Source: Echinicola vietnamensis DSM 17526
GTDB lineage: Bacteria; Bacteroidota; Bacteroidia; Cytophagales; Cyclobacteriaceae
Direction of reading: 5' to 3'
Length of the DNA: 64,000 nt
Assembly: GCF_000325705.1 (NCBI RefSeq)
Contig: NC_019904.1
Location: 1,682,001-1,746,000 of the forward strand
Part shown: positions 53,784-62,419 of the stretch, piece after piece
Position numbering within the stretch: the stretch's first letter is position 1
How the letters are laid out: every line of letters begins with the position of its first letter
Program-made: the position numbers and the translations under genes
The notes under the pieces: model-generated
The model's input: the letters and a program-made list of their open reading frames with translations, nothing else
What the model was told of the DNA's origin: nothing
Database searches by the model: none

Positions 53784-54269
53784 ATGATTAAAAAAGCAAT
53801 TATTACAGCTTTTGTCGTAGCGGTTATGGTCGTCAGCCACCGGGCTGAAGCCCAGACCTATTCCACTGGCGTCGGCCTGAGAGCTGGTGTTTCTAATGGC
53901 CTTACGGTAAAGCATTTTATTTCCCTCGACGAGGCGATTGAGGGAATACTGCACACCCGATGGAAGGGCTTGGTGATCACGGGACTTTATGAAAAGCATA
54001 AAGACATCAGAGAAGTCAGAGGGCTTAAGTGGTTTTATGGTGGAGGTGCCCACCTCGGAACCTGGGGTGATCGCAGTGACCCTCCTTTTCATGATTATGA
54101 TGACAGCTATACCGTGTTCGGTATTGATGGCATCATCGGATTGGATTACAAGTTTGTCGATGCGCCGATAAACCTGTCGTTAGATTATAAGCCCGCCTTT
54201 AACATTACCGATGATGTAGGCTGGTGGGGCGATGAGATTGCCCTGTCCATCCGCTTTACGTTCCATTGA
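53784..54269 (+). CDS. Small outer membrane/periplasmic beta protein, unknown
   Basis: 161 residues from ATG 53784. Signal peptide with cleavage near AEAQTYST; the mature part has alternating hydrophobic strands, VGLRAGVSNGLTVKHF, KWFYGGGAHLGTWGD and a terminal IALSIRFTFH ending in an aromatic, consistent with a small beta-barrel or lipocalin-like exported protein. Open frame upstream is shadow. No clear family name. 26 bp after the 5-FCL gene, so probably cotranscribed. Confidence 0.78.
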   Translation: MIKKAIITAFVVAVMVVSHRAEAQTYSTGVGLRAGVSNGLTVKHFISLDEAIEGILHTRWKGLVITGLYEKHKDIREVRGLKWFYGGGAHLGTWGDRSDPPFHDYDDSYTVFGIDGIIGLDYKFVDAPINLSLDYKPAFNITDDVGWWGDEIALSIRFTFH

Positions 54270-54358
54270 TGAAGGTTACGGTTATCAATGGTGGCGAGAG
54301 ACATAAGGCCTAGTGCTTAACGTTTCGTGGTCCTGGTTCTTGAACCGGGGGCTTGTTG

Positions 54359-54433
54359 AATTGTCGAATCGAAGGATGTTGTGTAAACATCTTTATTCCT
54401 TGGACAGTCCAGGGCTGTTTCGGTTCGACAATT
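54359..54433. repeat. Branched inverted-repeat element
   Basis: Outer stem: AATTGTCGAATCGAA (54359-54373) pairs with TTCGGTTCGACAATT (54419-54433), one mismatch (15 bp). Inside are two small hairpins: GATGTT/AACATC with a 5-nt loop, and CCTTGGA/TCCAGGG with a 3-nt loop. A small GGTTC/GAACC hairpin precedes it. Nothing known; not a tRNA. Confidence 0.55.
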
Positions 54434-54472
54434 CTACCGTTACTAAAGGTTTATCACCATTAAACCAATTGA

Positions 54473-54537
54473 CCTTTCAACCTTAGAACCTCATAACTTT
54501 ACAGCATTACAACGTTATCAACCTTTAAACCTTAAAA
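54473..54537 (+). repeat. 8-nt periodic tract upstream of TIM-barrel gene
   Basis: Eight near-8-nt units in a row (one is 9 nt), each roughly CCTTTCAA, CCTTAGAA, CCTCATAA, CTTTACAG, CATTACAA, CGTTATCAA, CCTTTAAA, CCTTAAAA. The tract ends 3 nt before the ATG at 54541. Confidence 0.7.
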
Positions 54538-54540
54538 GCC

Positions 54541-55665
54541 ATGACCAATCCCATTTGGATAATGACTTCGGCATTTGACCAGCTGAACTTGGATGAAGTG
54601 ATCAAAAAAGCCCAAGAGACGGGTGTTCAAGGCCTTGATGTGTGTGTATTTCGGAAAGATGGTACCCGAGATGATTTTGTGGCGACCCATTTAGATTATG
54701 ATCATTTCACCCTTGATATGGCCAAGGAAGTGCTGGATAAATTTAACCGTGCCCAACTGCAGCTTTCCATCGGTGCTTTCGACAACCTGATCGGAGGTGA
54801 TCCCGCGCAGCGGATTAAGAACCAAAACCATTTGCTGAAGTTGATCCGAATGGCCCACCTGCTGGGCGGGGATGCCAATGATGTGAAAGTGGGGACGTTT
54901 GTGGGGTATAATCATGAACTGGGCAACCAAGAAAATGGATTTGAAAAGAACTTGGAGGAATACGCGAAGGTATTTGGTCCCATCATCAAGTATGCCGAGG
55001 ATTTAGGCGTAACAGTGCTGTACGAAAATTGCCCGATGGAAGGCTGGCGGTCCGCTGGATATACGGGAACCTTTAATAACCTCCCTGGTGTATTGGCCGC
55101 AAGAAAGCTGATGTACACCATGATCCCCAGTAAAGCCCATGGGGAGATCTATGATCCTTCGCACGACGTATGGCAGCATACTGACCCTGTGGAGGTAATC
55201 CAGCATACCGATATGGATCGCCTGAAGCGGATCCATGTGAAGTCCACCCGAAATAATGCCGATCCTTACTGGGGAAATATGTACCCTACCCAGTTGGTAG
55301 ATAAAGGCCTGGCAGATCGAGCAGGAGTACCGACAGCGGAGCATGAGTGGGACCGGCACCATTATGAGGCGACCTTGCCGGGGTTCGGGGTCGGGGACAG
55401 CATGGACTGGAGACGCTTTATCAAGGTGCTGCAAGAAAAAGGCTTTTCTGGGCCCTTTGAAATTGAAAATGAAGCGGGGCTCTCCAAAGGTACCGGAAAT
55501 ATGGCTGCCATCATGCAGGGGTATAAGGCCACGGTGCTAAACCTCAGTCCACTGCTATGGCCACTTACGGAAAATGGCTACCAGTATCCTTCCGACAAGT
55601 TTAAGGAGCTGAATGCCGTGGCAGAGAAGGATATTCCCGTGGTGACCATGGAGGAGCTGGGGTAA
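54541..55665 (+). CDS. Sugar phosphate isomerase/epimerase-like TIM-barrel protein
   Basis: 374 residues of the AP endonuclease 2/xylose-isomerase-like TIM-barrel family: MTSAFDQLNLDEVIKKAQE at the start, LDVCVFRKDGTRDDF (~32), metal-ligand candidates in VLYENCPMEGWR (Glu ~163), EIYDPSHDVWQ (~203), RIHVKSTRNNADPYWG (~238) and the terminal EIENEAG (~310). Longer than most family members because of internal loops. The substrate is unknown; sugar isomerase or keto-reductase-like carbohydrate catabolism is inferred. No sugar operon partner is present. Confidence 0.75.
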   Translation: MTNPIWIMTSAFDQLNLDEVIKKAQETGVQGLDVCVFRKDGTRDDFVATHLDYDHFTLDMAKEVLDKFNRAQLQLSIGAFDNLIGGDPAQRIKNQNHLLKLIRMAHLLGGDANDVKVGTFVGYNHELGNQENGFEKNLEEYAKVFGPIIKYAEDLGVTVLYENCPMEGWRSAGYTGTFNNLPGVLAARKLMYTMIPSKAHGEIYDPSHDVWQHTDPVEVIQHTDMDRLKRIHVKSTRNNADPYWGNMYPTQLVDKGLADRAGVPTAEHEWDRHHYEATLPGFGVGDSMDWRRFIKVLQEKGFSGPFEIENEAGLSKGTGNMAAIMQGYKATVLNLSPLLWPLTENGYQYPSDKFKELNAVAEKDIPVVTMEELG

Positions 55666-55678
55666 GGTAATTAATCTG

Positions 55679-55749
55679 CCATTAAAATAGTGAAGACATC
55701 GATATGGTGATAAGATGCATTTACCCGTATTGTTTTCTGTGCGGTTAAC
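55679..55749 (+). repeat. 71-nt direct repeat, copy A
   Basis: Differs from copy B (57450-57520) at three of 71 positions. Similarity continues more weakly for about 80 nt after each copy. Copies A and B flank the cysteine-rich peptide and propeller genes. Confidence 0.85.
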
Positions 55750-55903
55750 ACCAAGTCGTGTCAAAAAAACTATTTCGGGATGTTGAGTTAAAGAATATAT
55801 GAAGATAATTTTTTTGAGTATATGTGCGTAGGTGTTTTTTTTGATTAGAATAAACTCGGGAGTAAACTAGGTGAAATTATTAATTGTTTTAACCTAATTT
55901 ATT

Positions 55904-56152
55904 ATGAAAGCAAGTTTGAAAGTTTTTGCAGCAGCAGTGATGTTTATGGCTGTTTCAGGTAGTCTTCACTCCCAAAATCATGAATTTAAACAAGTAGAAG
56001 AACCAGGGGATGGCGGGTATAGCTGTACCGTTACTACAAATTGTTTCAACATTGGTGGTAAAGTTTCAGGGACAGTAGGATGTACAGGTACCAAAAAATG
56101 TGAAAGAGGGACTGGATATGTTGAATGTGACGGTAAAAGGACAAGTTGCTAG
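55904..56152 (+). CDS. Small secreted cysteine-rich peptide
   Basis: 82 residues: a Sec signal peptide (residues 1-~23, LKVFAAAVMFMAVSGS) then a mature part of ~58 residues with six Cys at 41, 47, 60, 66, 75 and 82. CTVTTNC and CTGTKKC have the same spacing, suggesting an internal duplication; the C-terminal residue is Cys. It resembles NVEALA-type precursor peptides only by size and by its genomic neighbour, not by sequence. A strong terminator follows, so the peptide mRNA could be made separately from the propeller gene. Function unknown: toxin, signalling or surface peptide. Confidence 0.75.
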   Translation: MKASLKVFAAAVMFMAVSGSLHSQNHEFKQVEEPGDGGYSCTVTTNCFNIGGKVSGTVGCTGTKKCERGTGYVECDGKRTSC

Positions 56153-56164
56153 GTGATTTAAATT

Positions 56165-56208
56165 GATCTCTACTCCTCTTACGACATATAGGAGTAGAGG
56201 TCTTTTTT
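56165..56208 (+). terminator. Rho-independent terminator after peptide gene
   Basis: 13-bp stem (GATCTCTACTCCT with AGGAGTAGAGGTC, one G-T) and 12-nt loop, followed by six T (56203-56208). It covers the ATG at 56207-adjacent frame, so the lipoprotein start is placed downstream at 56237. Confidence 0.9.
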
Positions 56209-56236
56209 GTTAAAAAAGTGTTATGACATAAGGGGT

Positions 56237-57307
56237 ATGAATGAGCATAAAAGAGAATTAGTTGTTTTAATGGTGATCCTCATAGTTGCACATTTTTTTT
56301 TAGGGTGTAAAGGAAAGGTAAGTGGACATCATGGAGAGGACTCATACGTTTCATTAACAGATATGGGGATTAGTCCAGTGATTTTGGAAAATTTTGTTTC
56401 CATAGATACTTATGAGGATGGAGCATTGATCAGTGATCCAGAGTTACTGGTAAGTCCAGGAGAAAAGTCCCCTTTTGTATATTTTTACGATGGAAAGCAG
56501 CATAAGATAGGGAAAATAGGTATAGGGAGTAACAAAGTGGTTATGTCCTTTGGTGATTTTGGTACTGGTCCTGGCGAGATCAGCTCAATTTCAAGTCTAG
56601 ATGTGTATAGAGATACGGTGTATGTCTGGGATTGGGAAATGATGAGGCTTTCTAAATTTTCGGCAACTGATGGAGCTTTTTTGGAGTCCCATAAAGTAAG
56701 CTATTTTGTTTTTAATGGAAGGATCATGAATGTAGATCAGGATGGTTTTTTTATAGCTACCATGAACGAAGAGGTGGCTCAGCCTGTGTTTGAATTATAT
56801 TCGGAAAAAGGATATGGGTTTAAAAATCAAAAGAACTATTATACTGGAATAGCCGAAAAATATGATGATAAATTGTTGCACAAAGTAGGTGATTGGTTGT
56901 ATCTAGTGTCAACTTCTCGTCCTGAAATCGAATTGATAAATATATTATCTATGGACAGTACTGTATATGACTTGTCTCAAATAGGTTTCTATATGAAGGA
57001 GTCCGAATCGATCACTGAAGAATATAGAAAGGATGGGGATGCGAATACAACTATTATGATAGTGGAAGATTTTTATGTAGGTGAAGAGGAGATTGTTTAT
57101 CTTCTATGTTACAGCAGGGAAAAGGGAACGGGATTAAATACAGTGATCGCTTGTGATCTGAAAAATAAGTCTGTATTGGCCAATTACATATTGAAACGGA
57201 AAGGCGACAATGGATCCAATTGGTACAATTCAATTTTTGTAAGAAAGGGTGTCTTATATGCTTCGAATAATACCCATTCTTCAGTTGATGTTTTTAGAAT
57301 TGAATAA
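56237..57307 (+). CDS. Six-bladed beta-propeller lipoprotein
   Basis: 356 residues from ATG 56237 (the more upstream start at 56207 lies in the terminator T-run). Lipoprotein signal with lipobox FFLGC (Cys24). Blade motifs of the DUF4221/BF3164-like 6-bladed propeller: FGDFGTGPGEISSISSLDVY (~104), VYVWDWEMMRLSKFS (~130), and VYDLSQIGF later. Such propeller lipoproteins in Bacteroidota are often paired with small precursor peptides. Function unknown. The genes are AT-rich and bracketed by the 71-nt direct repeats. Confidence 0.78.
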   Translation: MNEHKRELVVLMVILIVAHFFLGCKGKVSGHHGEDSYVSLTDMGISPVILENFVSIDTYEDGALISDPELLVSPGEKSPFVYFYDGKQHKIGKIGIGSNKVVMSFGDFGTGPGEISSISSLDVYRDTVYVWDWEMMRLSKFSATDGAFLESHKVSYFVFNGRIMNVDQDGFFIATMNEEVAQPVFELYSEKGYGFKNQKNYYTGIAEKYDDKLLHKVGDWLYLVSTSRPEIELINILSMDSTVYDLSQIGFYMKESESITEEYRKDGDANTTIMIVEDFYVGEEEIVYLLCYSREKGTGLNTVIACDLKNKSVLANYILKRKGDNGSNWYNSIFVRKGVLYASNNTHSSVDVFRIE

Positions 57308-57449
57308 TTGTTCTAGAGAGATCTTTGATTGTGATTGTTCACGTAGGAAAGGTTGGGGTAATACTATTTTCCTTATTTGCAGAGATTTCATGGGGGAGAA
57401 ATAAAGGACGTAAGGTCATGTAAGTCCTGGAGGATTTGTGATGTATCCC

Positions 57450-57520
57450 CCATTAAAATAGTGATGACATCGATATGGTGATAAGTTGCATTTACCCGTA
57501 TTGTTTTCTGTGCGGTTGAC
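57450..57520 (+). repeat. 71-nt direct repeat, copy B
   Basis: Second copy of the element at 55679-55749, same orientation, 1771 bp downstream, 68 of 71 identical. Confidence 0.85.
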
Positions 57521-57686
57521 GATATGTCATGTGCCAAAAACCTGCCATGAGGTGTTGAGATAAAAACGGATCAAGGAATTTTTCTGGGGGTAGTTTCCAT
57601 AAAAAGAGGGCTTTTCTGCTATGGATTTGATTAATTCAAGCGTTGCCGGGAAGTCCTCTTCATGGCCAAAGCATGGCATCAAAGTT

Positions 57687-57776
57687 ATTTTAAGCCACGG
57701 ATAAATGGGATGTACACGGATTTGCAATGCCCTAAGGATCCTATCCGTATTTATCAGCGTTCATCCGTGGTCAAAT
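57687..57776 (+). repeat. Dispersed dyad element (CCACGGAT family), copy 2
   Basis: 90 nt. Ends CCACGGAT and ATCCGTGG pair; inner ACACGGAT and ATCCGT also pair. Related to copy 1 at 30954-31041 in layout and sequence (ATTTTAAGCC start, CAGxxTTCATC end). Confidence 0.7.
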
Positions 57777-58052
57777 AGAAACCAAAGGTGGTAAAGAATA
57801 TATTTACCCATCGAAATAGGCGATCCTCTATCTTTTCTGCATGATCCCTAAAAACACCATAGCTACGGATAAAAAAGCAGGAAAAGGTCCCAAAGGCATC
57901 AAGTGAAAGCTGTAATCTGCACTGAAAGGAATTTAAAATTACTTTGTGTCTTAGTGACTTCGTGGCGTATGATTTTTCCGATAAATAAAAAAATGCTCCC
58001 AGAATTTTGTCATGATTCTAAATCAGGATAAAATAGTAAGCAAAAACAAAAA

Positions 58053-58071
58053 GCCCCGCTTGGCGGGGCTG
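58053..58071 (-). terminator. Rho-independent terminator of small gene
   Basis: AGCCCCGC/GCGGGGCT, perfect 8-bp stem with 3-nt loop; on the minus strand it is followed by a U-rich tract. It lies 6 bp beyond the stop of the small gene. Confidence 0.88.
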
Positions 58072-58077
58072 TTATGA

Positions 58078-58266
58078 TTAGGCGAGTTTTACAAAATATT
58101 TATTGAGTACTCCCAAATAAATTTTTGAAAACGTCTTGTAACACCAGGTTTTAAACTCCTGAACCTCATGGGGCGTCAACATGTTGAGGCCCTTTCTTAA
58201 CTCTTTCTCGAAAAGTCTCTTGTCAAAACTCACCTTAAGTAAAATGGTTTTAACATATTCTATCAT
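58078..58266 (-). CDS. Small conserved-looking protein, unknown
   Basis: 62 residues, mostly helical: MIEYVKTILLKVSFDKRLFE, then LRKGLNMLTPHEVQEFKTWC and a C-terminal YLGVLNKYFVKLA. No membrane span is clear. It is supported by its own terminator right after the stop and by sensible composition with no competing gene on the other strand. No known domain. Possibly a small regulatory or ribosome-associated protein; unknown. Confidence 0.6.
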   Translation of the reverse strand: MIEYVKTILLKVSFDKRLFEKELRKGLNMLTPHEVQEFKTWCYKTFSKIYLGVLNKYFVKLA

Positions 58267-58325
58267 GGCTCATTTATATTTAAGTTGGTTAAACAATACT
58301 AAAATTGATACGACAATACTTTGAA

Positions 58326-58357
58326 TTTGTTGCGTTTAAAATATACTCGTTAATTTG
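58326..58357 (+). promoter_or_regulatory. Candidate promoter for batD-aroC
   Basis: TTTG (58326-58329), 20-nt spacer, TTAATTTG (58350-58357); the second box differs from TAnnTTTG at one base. It gives a ~17-nt leader before the batD ATG. Confidence 0.4.
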
Positions 58358-58380
58358 CAACCTAAAGCATCTCGGTATCT

Positions 58381-59829
58381 ATGAAAAGAACGAAATTATA
58401 CTTTACTCTAGTATTCATTTGGACAATGGTTTTTTCCTATGGATATGCGCAGGAAATAAAAGTTGAACTGGGTCCTGATGAAATAGGGTTGAATGAAACG
58501 TTCAGTGTAAAAATAACCATTTCTAATGAAAAAATAAAGTCTTACGACCAGTTTCCGGAGATCCCTGGATTCCAGAAGCAAGGAGTGTCCCAGTCCTCAT
58601 CCATGAATGTGATCAACGGACAAGTGAGCAGTACCAACAGCATCGTACAGTATTATAGACCGCTCAAAAAAGGGTCCTATACACTCCCTGATTTTAGTGT
58701 TCAGATCAATGGAGAAAAAGTATCTTCAGCGGGAAAGACCATCAAGGTAACCGATGCACAGCAGTCAAGGCGGAGCCAGCGCCAGCGGACGGATCCATTT
58801 GATGATTTTTTCGGTGGAGGAGATCAGCAGGAACAGGAATTTATCGAGCTTGATGATGAGGCTTTTTTTGCGATGAGCGTCAATAAGGACAGTATTTACG
58901 TTGGAGAGGGCTTTAATGTGAGCTTGGCATTTTACATGTCAGAATCCAATCAAGCGCCATTTGATTTTCATGAGCCGGGCAAGCAGTTGGAGGAAATTGT
59001 TAAAAAAATCAAGCCTACCAATGCTTGGGAAGAAAACTTCAACATCACCAATATTCAGCCGGAGCGCGTTACCATTGATGGAAAAAATTGGACGCGTTTT
59101 AAGGTATATGAATCCACCTATTATCCTTTCAATGAAGGCGAGGTAACACTGCCCGGGATTGACTGGGAAATGATCAAATATAAGGTCGCCAAGAACCCTA
59201 CTTTCTTTGGTAATAATCGCCAGCAGGATTTCAAGACTTTCCATGCACCGGGCAAGACAGTTTTTGTCAAGCCACTGCCTCCCCATCCGCTGAAAAATCA
59301 GGTGAGTGTAGGCGTTTACCGATTGCGAGAAAACTTTGATACCAAAAAGGTGGAAACAGGTGAAGGGGTAACCTACGATTTTGGCATCACGGGTGAAGGA
59401 AATGTCAGCACCATCAAGGCACCGAGAAAGAAGAACATCCAAAAGCTGAACACCTATGACCCCAACGAGCGCCAGCAGATCAACCGTGGCCGCGGTCGTG
59501 TGACCGGGATCAAGCAGTTTGAATATTACATTACCATCAATGAGCCTGGTGAGGTGAAATTGGCAGATCATTTTGAATGGATTTATTTTAATACCGACAA
59601 GGCCGCTTATGACACCTTGAGGCCCAATGCCGTGTTAAACGTGGTCGGAGAGAGCAAAATCAACCAGGCCATTTCAAGTACCAGGCTAGGGGGGATTTAT
59701 GATTTAATAGAACTTGAAGACAATAAGCTTTTAAACGAACGATATAAGTATTATTTTTCGGCTTTTATCAACATACTATTGGCCGGAGCAGTGGTTTTGC
59801 TGGTCGTATTGATTATTAAAAAGAGGTAA
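58381..59829 (+). CDS. batD: BatD-family protein
   Basis: 482 residues: signal peptide ([20 protein letters not shown], cleavage near YAQE), several Ig-like beta domains with [20 protein letters not shown] (~28) and [20 protein letters not shown] (~242), and a C-terminal transmembrane helix (~458-480). BatD belongs to the Bacteroides aerotolerance (Bat) group; usually batA/B/C/E genes are adjacent, but none are seen in this window, so it stands alone or they lie elsewhere. A low-complexity stretch ([20 protein letters not shown], ~130) is notable. Overlaps aroC by one base (TAATG). Confidence 0.85.
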   Translation: MKRTKLYFTLVFIWTMVFSYGYAQEIKVELGPDEIGLNETFSVKITISNEKIKSYDQFPEIPGFQKQGVSQSSSMNVINGQVSSTNSIVQYYRPLKKGSYTLPDFSVQINGEKVSSAGKTIKVTDAQQSRRSQRQRTDPFDDFFGGGDQQEQEFIELDDEAFFAMSVNKDSIYVGEGFNVSLAFYMSESNQAPFDFHEPGKQLEEIVKKIKPTNAWEENFNITNIQPERVTIDGKNWTRFKVYESTYYPFNEGEVTLPGIDWEMIKYKVAKNPTFFGNNRQQDFKTFHAPGKTVFVKPLPPHPLKNQVSVGVYRLRENFDTKKVETGEGVTYDFGITGEGNVSTIKAPRKKNIQKLNTYDPNERQQINRGRGRVTGIKQFEYYITINEPGEVKLADHFEWIYFNTDKAAYDTLRPNAVLNVVGESKINQAISSTRLGGIYDLIELEDNKLLNERYKYYFSAFINILLAGAVVLLVVLIIKKR

Positions 59830-60911
59830 TGGGTAATTCATTTGGAAAAGTATTTAAGATAAGCACCTTCGGTGAATCGCATGGAAAGGGGCTAGGAGTG
59901 ATCATTGACGGCTGTCCGGCAGGTTTGCCGATTGATGAAGCGTTCATCCGGCAAGAGCTGCAGCGCAGAAAGCCGGGGCAATCCAAAATTACCACCCAGC
60001 GAAAGGAAGAGGATGAGTGCCAGATTTTATCTGGGGTATTTGAAGGGAAAAGTACAGGGACGCCTATTGCGATTGTGATCATGAACACGGATCAAAAAAG
60101 CAAGGATTATTCCCATATCGCTGATAAATATCGTCCATCCCATGCGGATTATACGTATCAGGAAAAATTTGGTGTCCGCGATTACCGTGGAGGAGGAAGA
60201 AGCAGTGCACGTGAAACGGCCGCCCGGGTGGCTGCCGGAGCCGTAGCCAAACTTTTTCTGAAGCATATAGGCGTCGAAATCAATGCCTATGTTTCCCAAG
60301 CAGGTCATATCAAACTGGATAAGCCATACCAAGAACTGGACTTCGCAGAGATAGAAAAAAACATCGTCCGCTGCCCAGACCCGGAGGTCGCACAGGACAT
60401 GATTGACTATATAGATGAGATCAGAAAAAACCGGGACACCGTAGGGGGTGTGGTCAGTTGTGTGGCAAAGAACGTTCCGGTGGGCCTAGGAGAGCCTGTG
60501 TTTGATCGTCTGCACGCCGATCTTGGAAAATCCATGCTCAGCATCAATGCGGTGAAAGGGTTCGAATATGGAAGCGGGTTTGAAGGAGTGACCATGCTCG
60601 GTTCTGAGCATAACGACGCTTTCTATATGGATGGGGACACCGTGAGGACAAAAACCAATCATTCCGGAGGAATCCAAGGAGGTATTTCCAATGGAGAAGA
60701 TATATATTTCCGCGTGGCTTTTAAGCCAGTGGCGACCATCATGAAGGATCAAGACAGTGTAAACCAAGCTGGAGACCAAGTGACGGTTTCTGGAAAAGGC
60801 CGTCATGACCCTTGTGTAGTTCCACGTGCGGTACCGATCGTGGAAGCCATGGCCGCATTGGTATTAGCGGACTTCGTTTTGTTAAAGCGATTGAATAAAT
60901 TGGACGTTTAA
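59829..60911 (+). CDS. aroC: Chorismate synthase
   Basis: 360 residues, FMN-dependent last step of the shikimate pathway. Signatures: the N-terminal [20 protein letters not shown] (~4), GCPAGLPI (~27), [20 protein letters not shown] (~119) and [15 protein letters not shown] (~250), and near the end [18 protein letters not shown] and [19 protein letters not shown]. Length and motif order are standard. Translation may couple to batD through the TAATG overlap. Confidence 0.96.
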   Translation: MGNSFGKVFKISTFGESHGKGLGVIIDGCPAGLPIDEAFIRQELQRRKPGQSKITTQRKEEDECQILSGVFEGKSTGTPIAIVIMNTDQKSKDYSHIADKYRPSHADYTYQEKFGVRDYRGGGRSSARETAARVAAGAVAKLFLKHIGVEINAYVSQAGHIKLDKPYQELDFAEIEKNIVRCPDPEVAQDMIDYIDEIRKNRDTVGGVVSCVAKNVPVGLGEPVFDRLHADLGKSMLSINAVKGFEYGSGFEGVTMLGSEHNDAFYMDGDTVRTKTNHSGGIQGGISNGEDIYFRVAFKPVATIMKDQDSVNQAGDQVTVSGKGRHDPCVVPRAVPIVEAMAALVLADFVLLKRLNKLDV

Positions 60912-60929
60912 GAATTTAACCCAAATAGT

Positions 60930-62264
60930 ATGTTAAAAAAGATACCCCTTCACACTCAAATTATCATTGGCCTGGTGCTGGGCTTGGTGTTCGGTTTGAT
61001 TGTGATCAAGACACAGATGTCTCCAGATTTTACCATGGATTATATTAAGCCCATTGGTACCATTTTCATCAATGGGCTGAAAATGATCGCAGTACCCTTG
61101 GTGCTGGCCTCACTGATCGTGGGGGTATCCAATTTGGGCGATATAACGAAACTGGGAAGGATTGGTGGTAAGACCATTGGGGCCTATATGATGACCACTG
61201 TGATCGCGGTGACCGTGGGGCTGTTGTTGGTGAATGTTTTTGCCCCGGGCAAAAGCCTGCCCATAGAAACGCGGGAAAGGCTGATGGAGCAGTTTGATGA
61301 CGTGGTAGGTGATAAATCCTCCCAAGCAGCCGAGCTGAAAGAGCAAACACCCCTCAAACCCTTAGTGGACATGGTGCCGGAGAATGTCTTCCTGGCTGCC
61401 GCGGACAATGGCAGCATGCTGCAGGTGGTGTTCTTTGCCATCATCGTGGGAATAGCCCTCTTGGAAATTCCAAAGTCCAAGGCCAGTCCTGTCATAGCCT
61501 TTTTTGATGGGCTAAATGATGTCATCATCAAGATCGTCGGCTATATCATGTTGATAGCGCCTTATGGCGTCTTTGCCCTAATGGCTTCGCTGATCGTGGA
61601 GATAGCAGGGGATAATCCTGATTCGGCCATAGAATTGCTGTTTGCTTTGCTAAAATATAGCTTATTGGTAGTGGCGGGATTGTTATTGATGATCGTGCTG
61701 GTGTATCCGACCATTTTGAAGCTGTTCACCAAAGTGAAATACAAAGACTTCTTCGCAGCCCTTAGGCCAGCACAATTGTTGGCTTTCTCTACCAGTTCCA
61801 GTTCTGCCACCTTGCCGGTGACCATGAAGCAGGTAGAAGAAGAAATTGGGGTTTCCGAGGAGGTCAGCAGTTTTGTGCTTCCCCTTGGTGCCACCATCAA
61901 CATGGACGGGACATGCCTCTATCAGGGAGTTGCGGCGGTGTTTATTGCCCAAGCACTCGGTCTTGACCTGAGCCTAACACAGCAATTGATGATCGTGTTG
62001 ACAGCTACGCTAGCTTCTATCGGCACCGCCGGTGTTCCGGGGGCGGGCTTGATCATGTTGCTCATCGTACTGGAATCCATAGGCGTGCCTTCTGCTGGTC
62101 TGGCGTTGATTTTGGCTCCGGACAGGATCTTGGATATGTTCAGGACGGTGGTCAATGTGACGGGAGATGCGACGGTTTGTACCGTGGTGGCCAGCACGGA
62201 AGGGGAGCTTCCCGATGGCCTGATCCGGGAATCCAATCCGCTGACCACTACGAGTGATGCATAA
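60930..62264 (+). CDS. Dicarboxylate/amino acid:cation symporter (DAACS family)
   Basis: 444 residues with about eight helices and re-entrant loops. The family signature SSSSATLPVTMKQVEEEIG (~294) with LPLGATINMDGTCLYQGVAA (~322), then TLASIGTAGVPGAGLIMLLI (~364) and LILAPDRILDMFRTVVNVTG (~394). This is the glutamate/aspartate or C4-dicarboxylate carrier family (GltP/DctA). Exact substrate unknown. Possibly cotranscribed with aroC (18-bp gap). Confidence 0.93.
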   Translation: MLKKIPLHTQIIIGLVLGLVFGLIVIKTQMSPDFTMDYIKPIGTIFINGLKMIAVPLVLASLIVGVSNLGDITKLGRIGGKTIGAYMMTTVIAVTVGLLLVNVFAPGKSLPIETRERLMEQFDDVVGDKSSQAAELKEQTPLKPLVDMVPENVFLAAADNGSMLQVVFFAIIVGIALLEIPKSKASPVIAFFDGLNDVIIKIVGYIMLIAPYGVFALMASLIVEIAGDNPDSAIELLFALLKYSLLVVAGLLLMIVLVYPTILKLFTKVKYKDFFAALRPAQLLAFSTSSSSATLPVTMKQVEEEIGVSEEVSSFVLPLGATINMDGTCLYQGVAAVFIAQALGLDLSLTQQLMIVLTATLASIGTAGVPGAGLIMLLIVLESIGVPSAGLALILAPDRILDMFRTVVNVTGDATVCTVVASTEGELPDGLIRESNPLTTTSDA

Positions 62265-62419
62265 AATGAGCCAGTAAGGGAACTTATAAGCGGTTTTGCT
62301 GTTTGAATTGCTAGGACGTCATGGAAACAAACCGCCGTTCATTACTGCTTTGGGCTCGGTAGTGGGTCGGAAAAGCGATTTTATAAGAATAGATTTTCGA
62401 AGAAAGAAAAATAACAATC

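Larger units (their letters stand above)
57308..58052. other. Gene-free region with repeats
   Basis: About 745 bp without a credible gene. It contains copy B of the 71-nt repeat and the second CCACGGAT element (own entries) and, around 57940-57975, a segment CTTTGTGTCTTAGTGACTTC that I recall as a common intergenic repeat in Bacteroidota (not verifiable here). A 66-codon minus-strand frame overlaps copy B and is judged spurious. Confidence 0.6.

Noticed and set aside
54359..54433. tRNA gene
   Set aside because: The branched stem has a GGTTCGA-like piece, but no acceptor/anticodon arms of tRNA length can be built.
57527..57727. 66-codon minus-strand frame
   Set aside because: It overlaps the diverged half of repeat copy B and part of the CCACGGAT element, with no signal or family resemblance.
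58381..59829. Complete bat operon
   Set aside because: Only BatD is present; no batA, batB, batC or batE genes lie around it.
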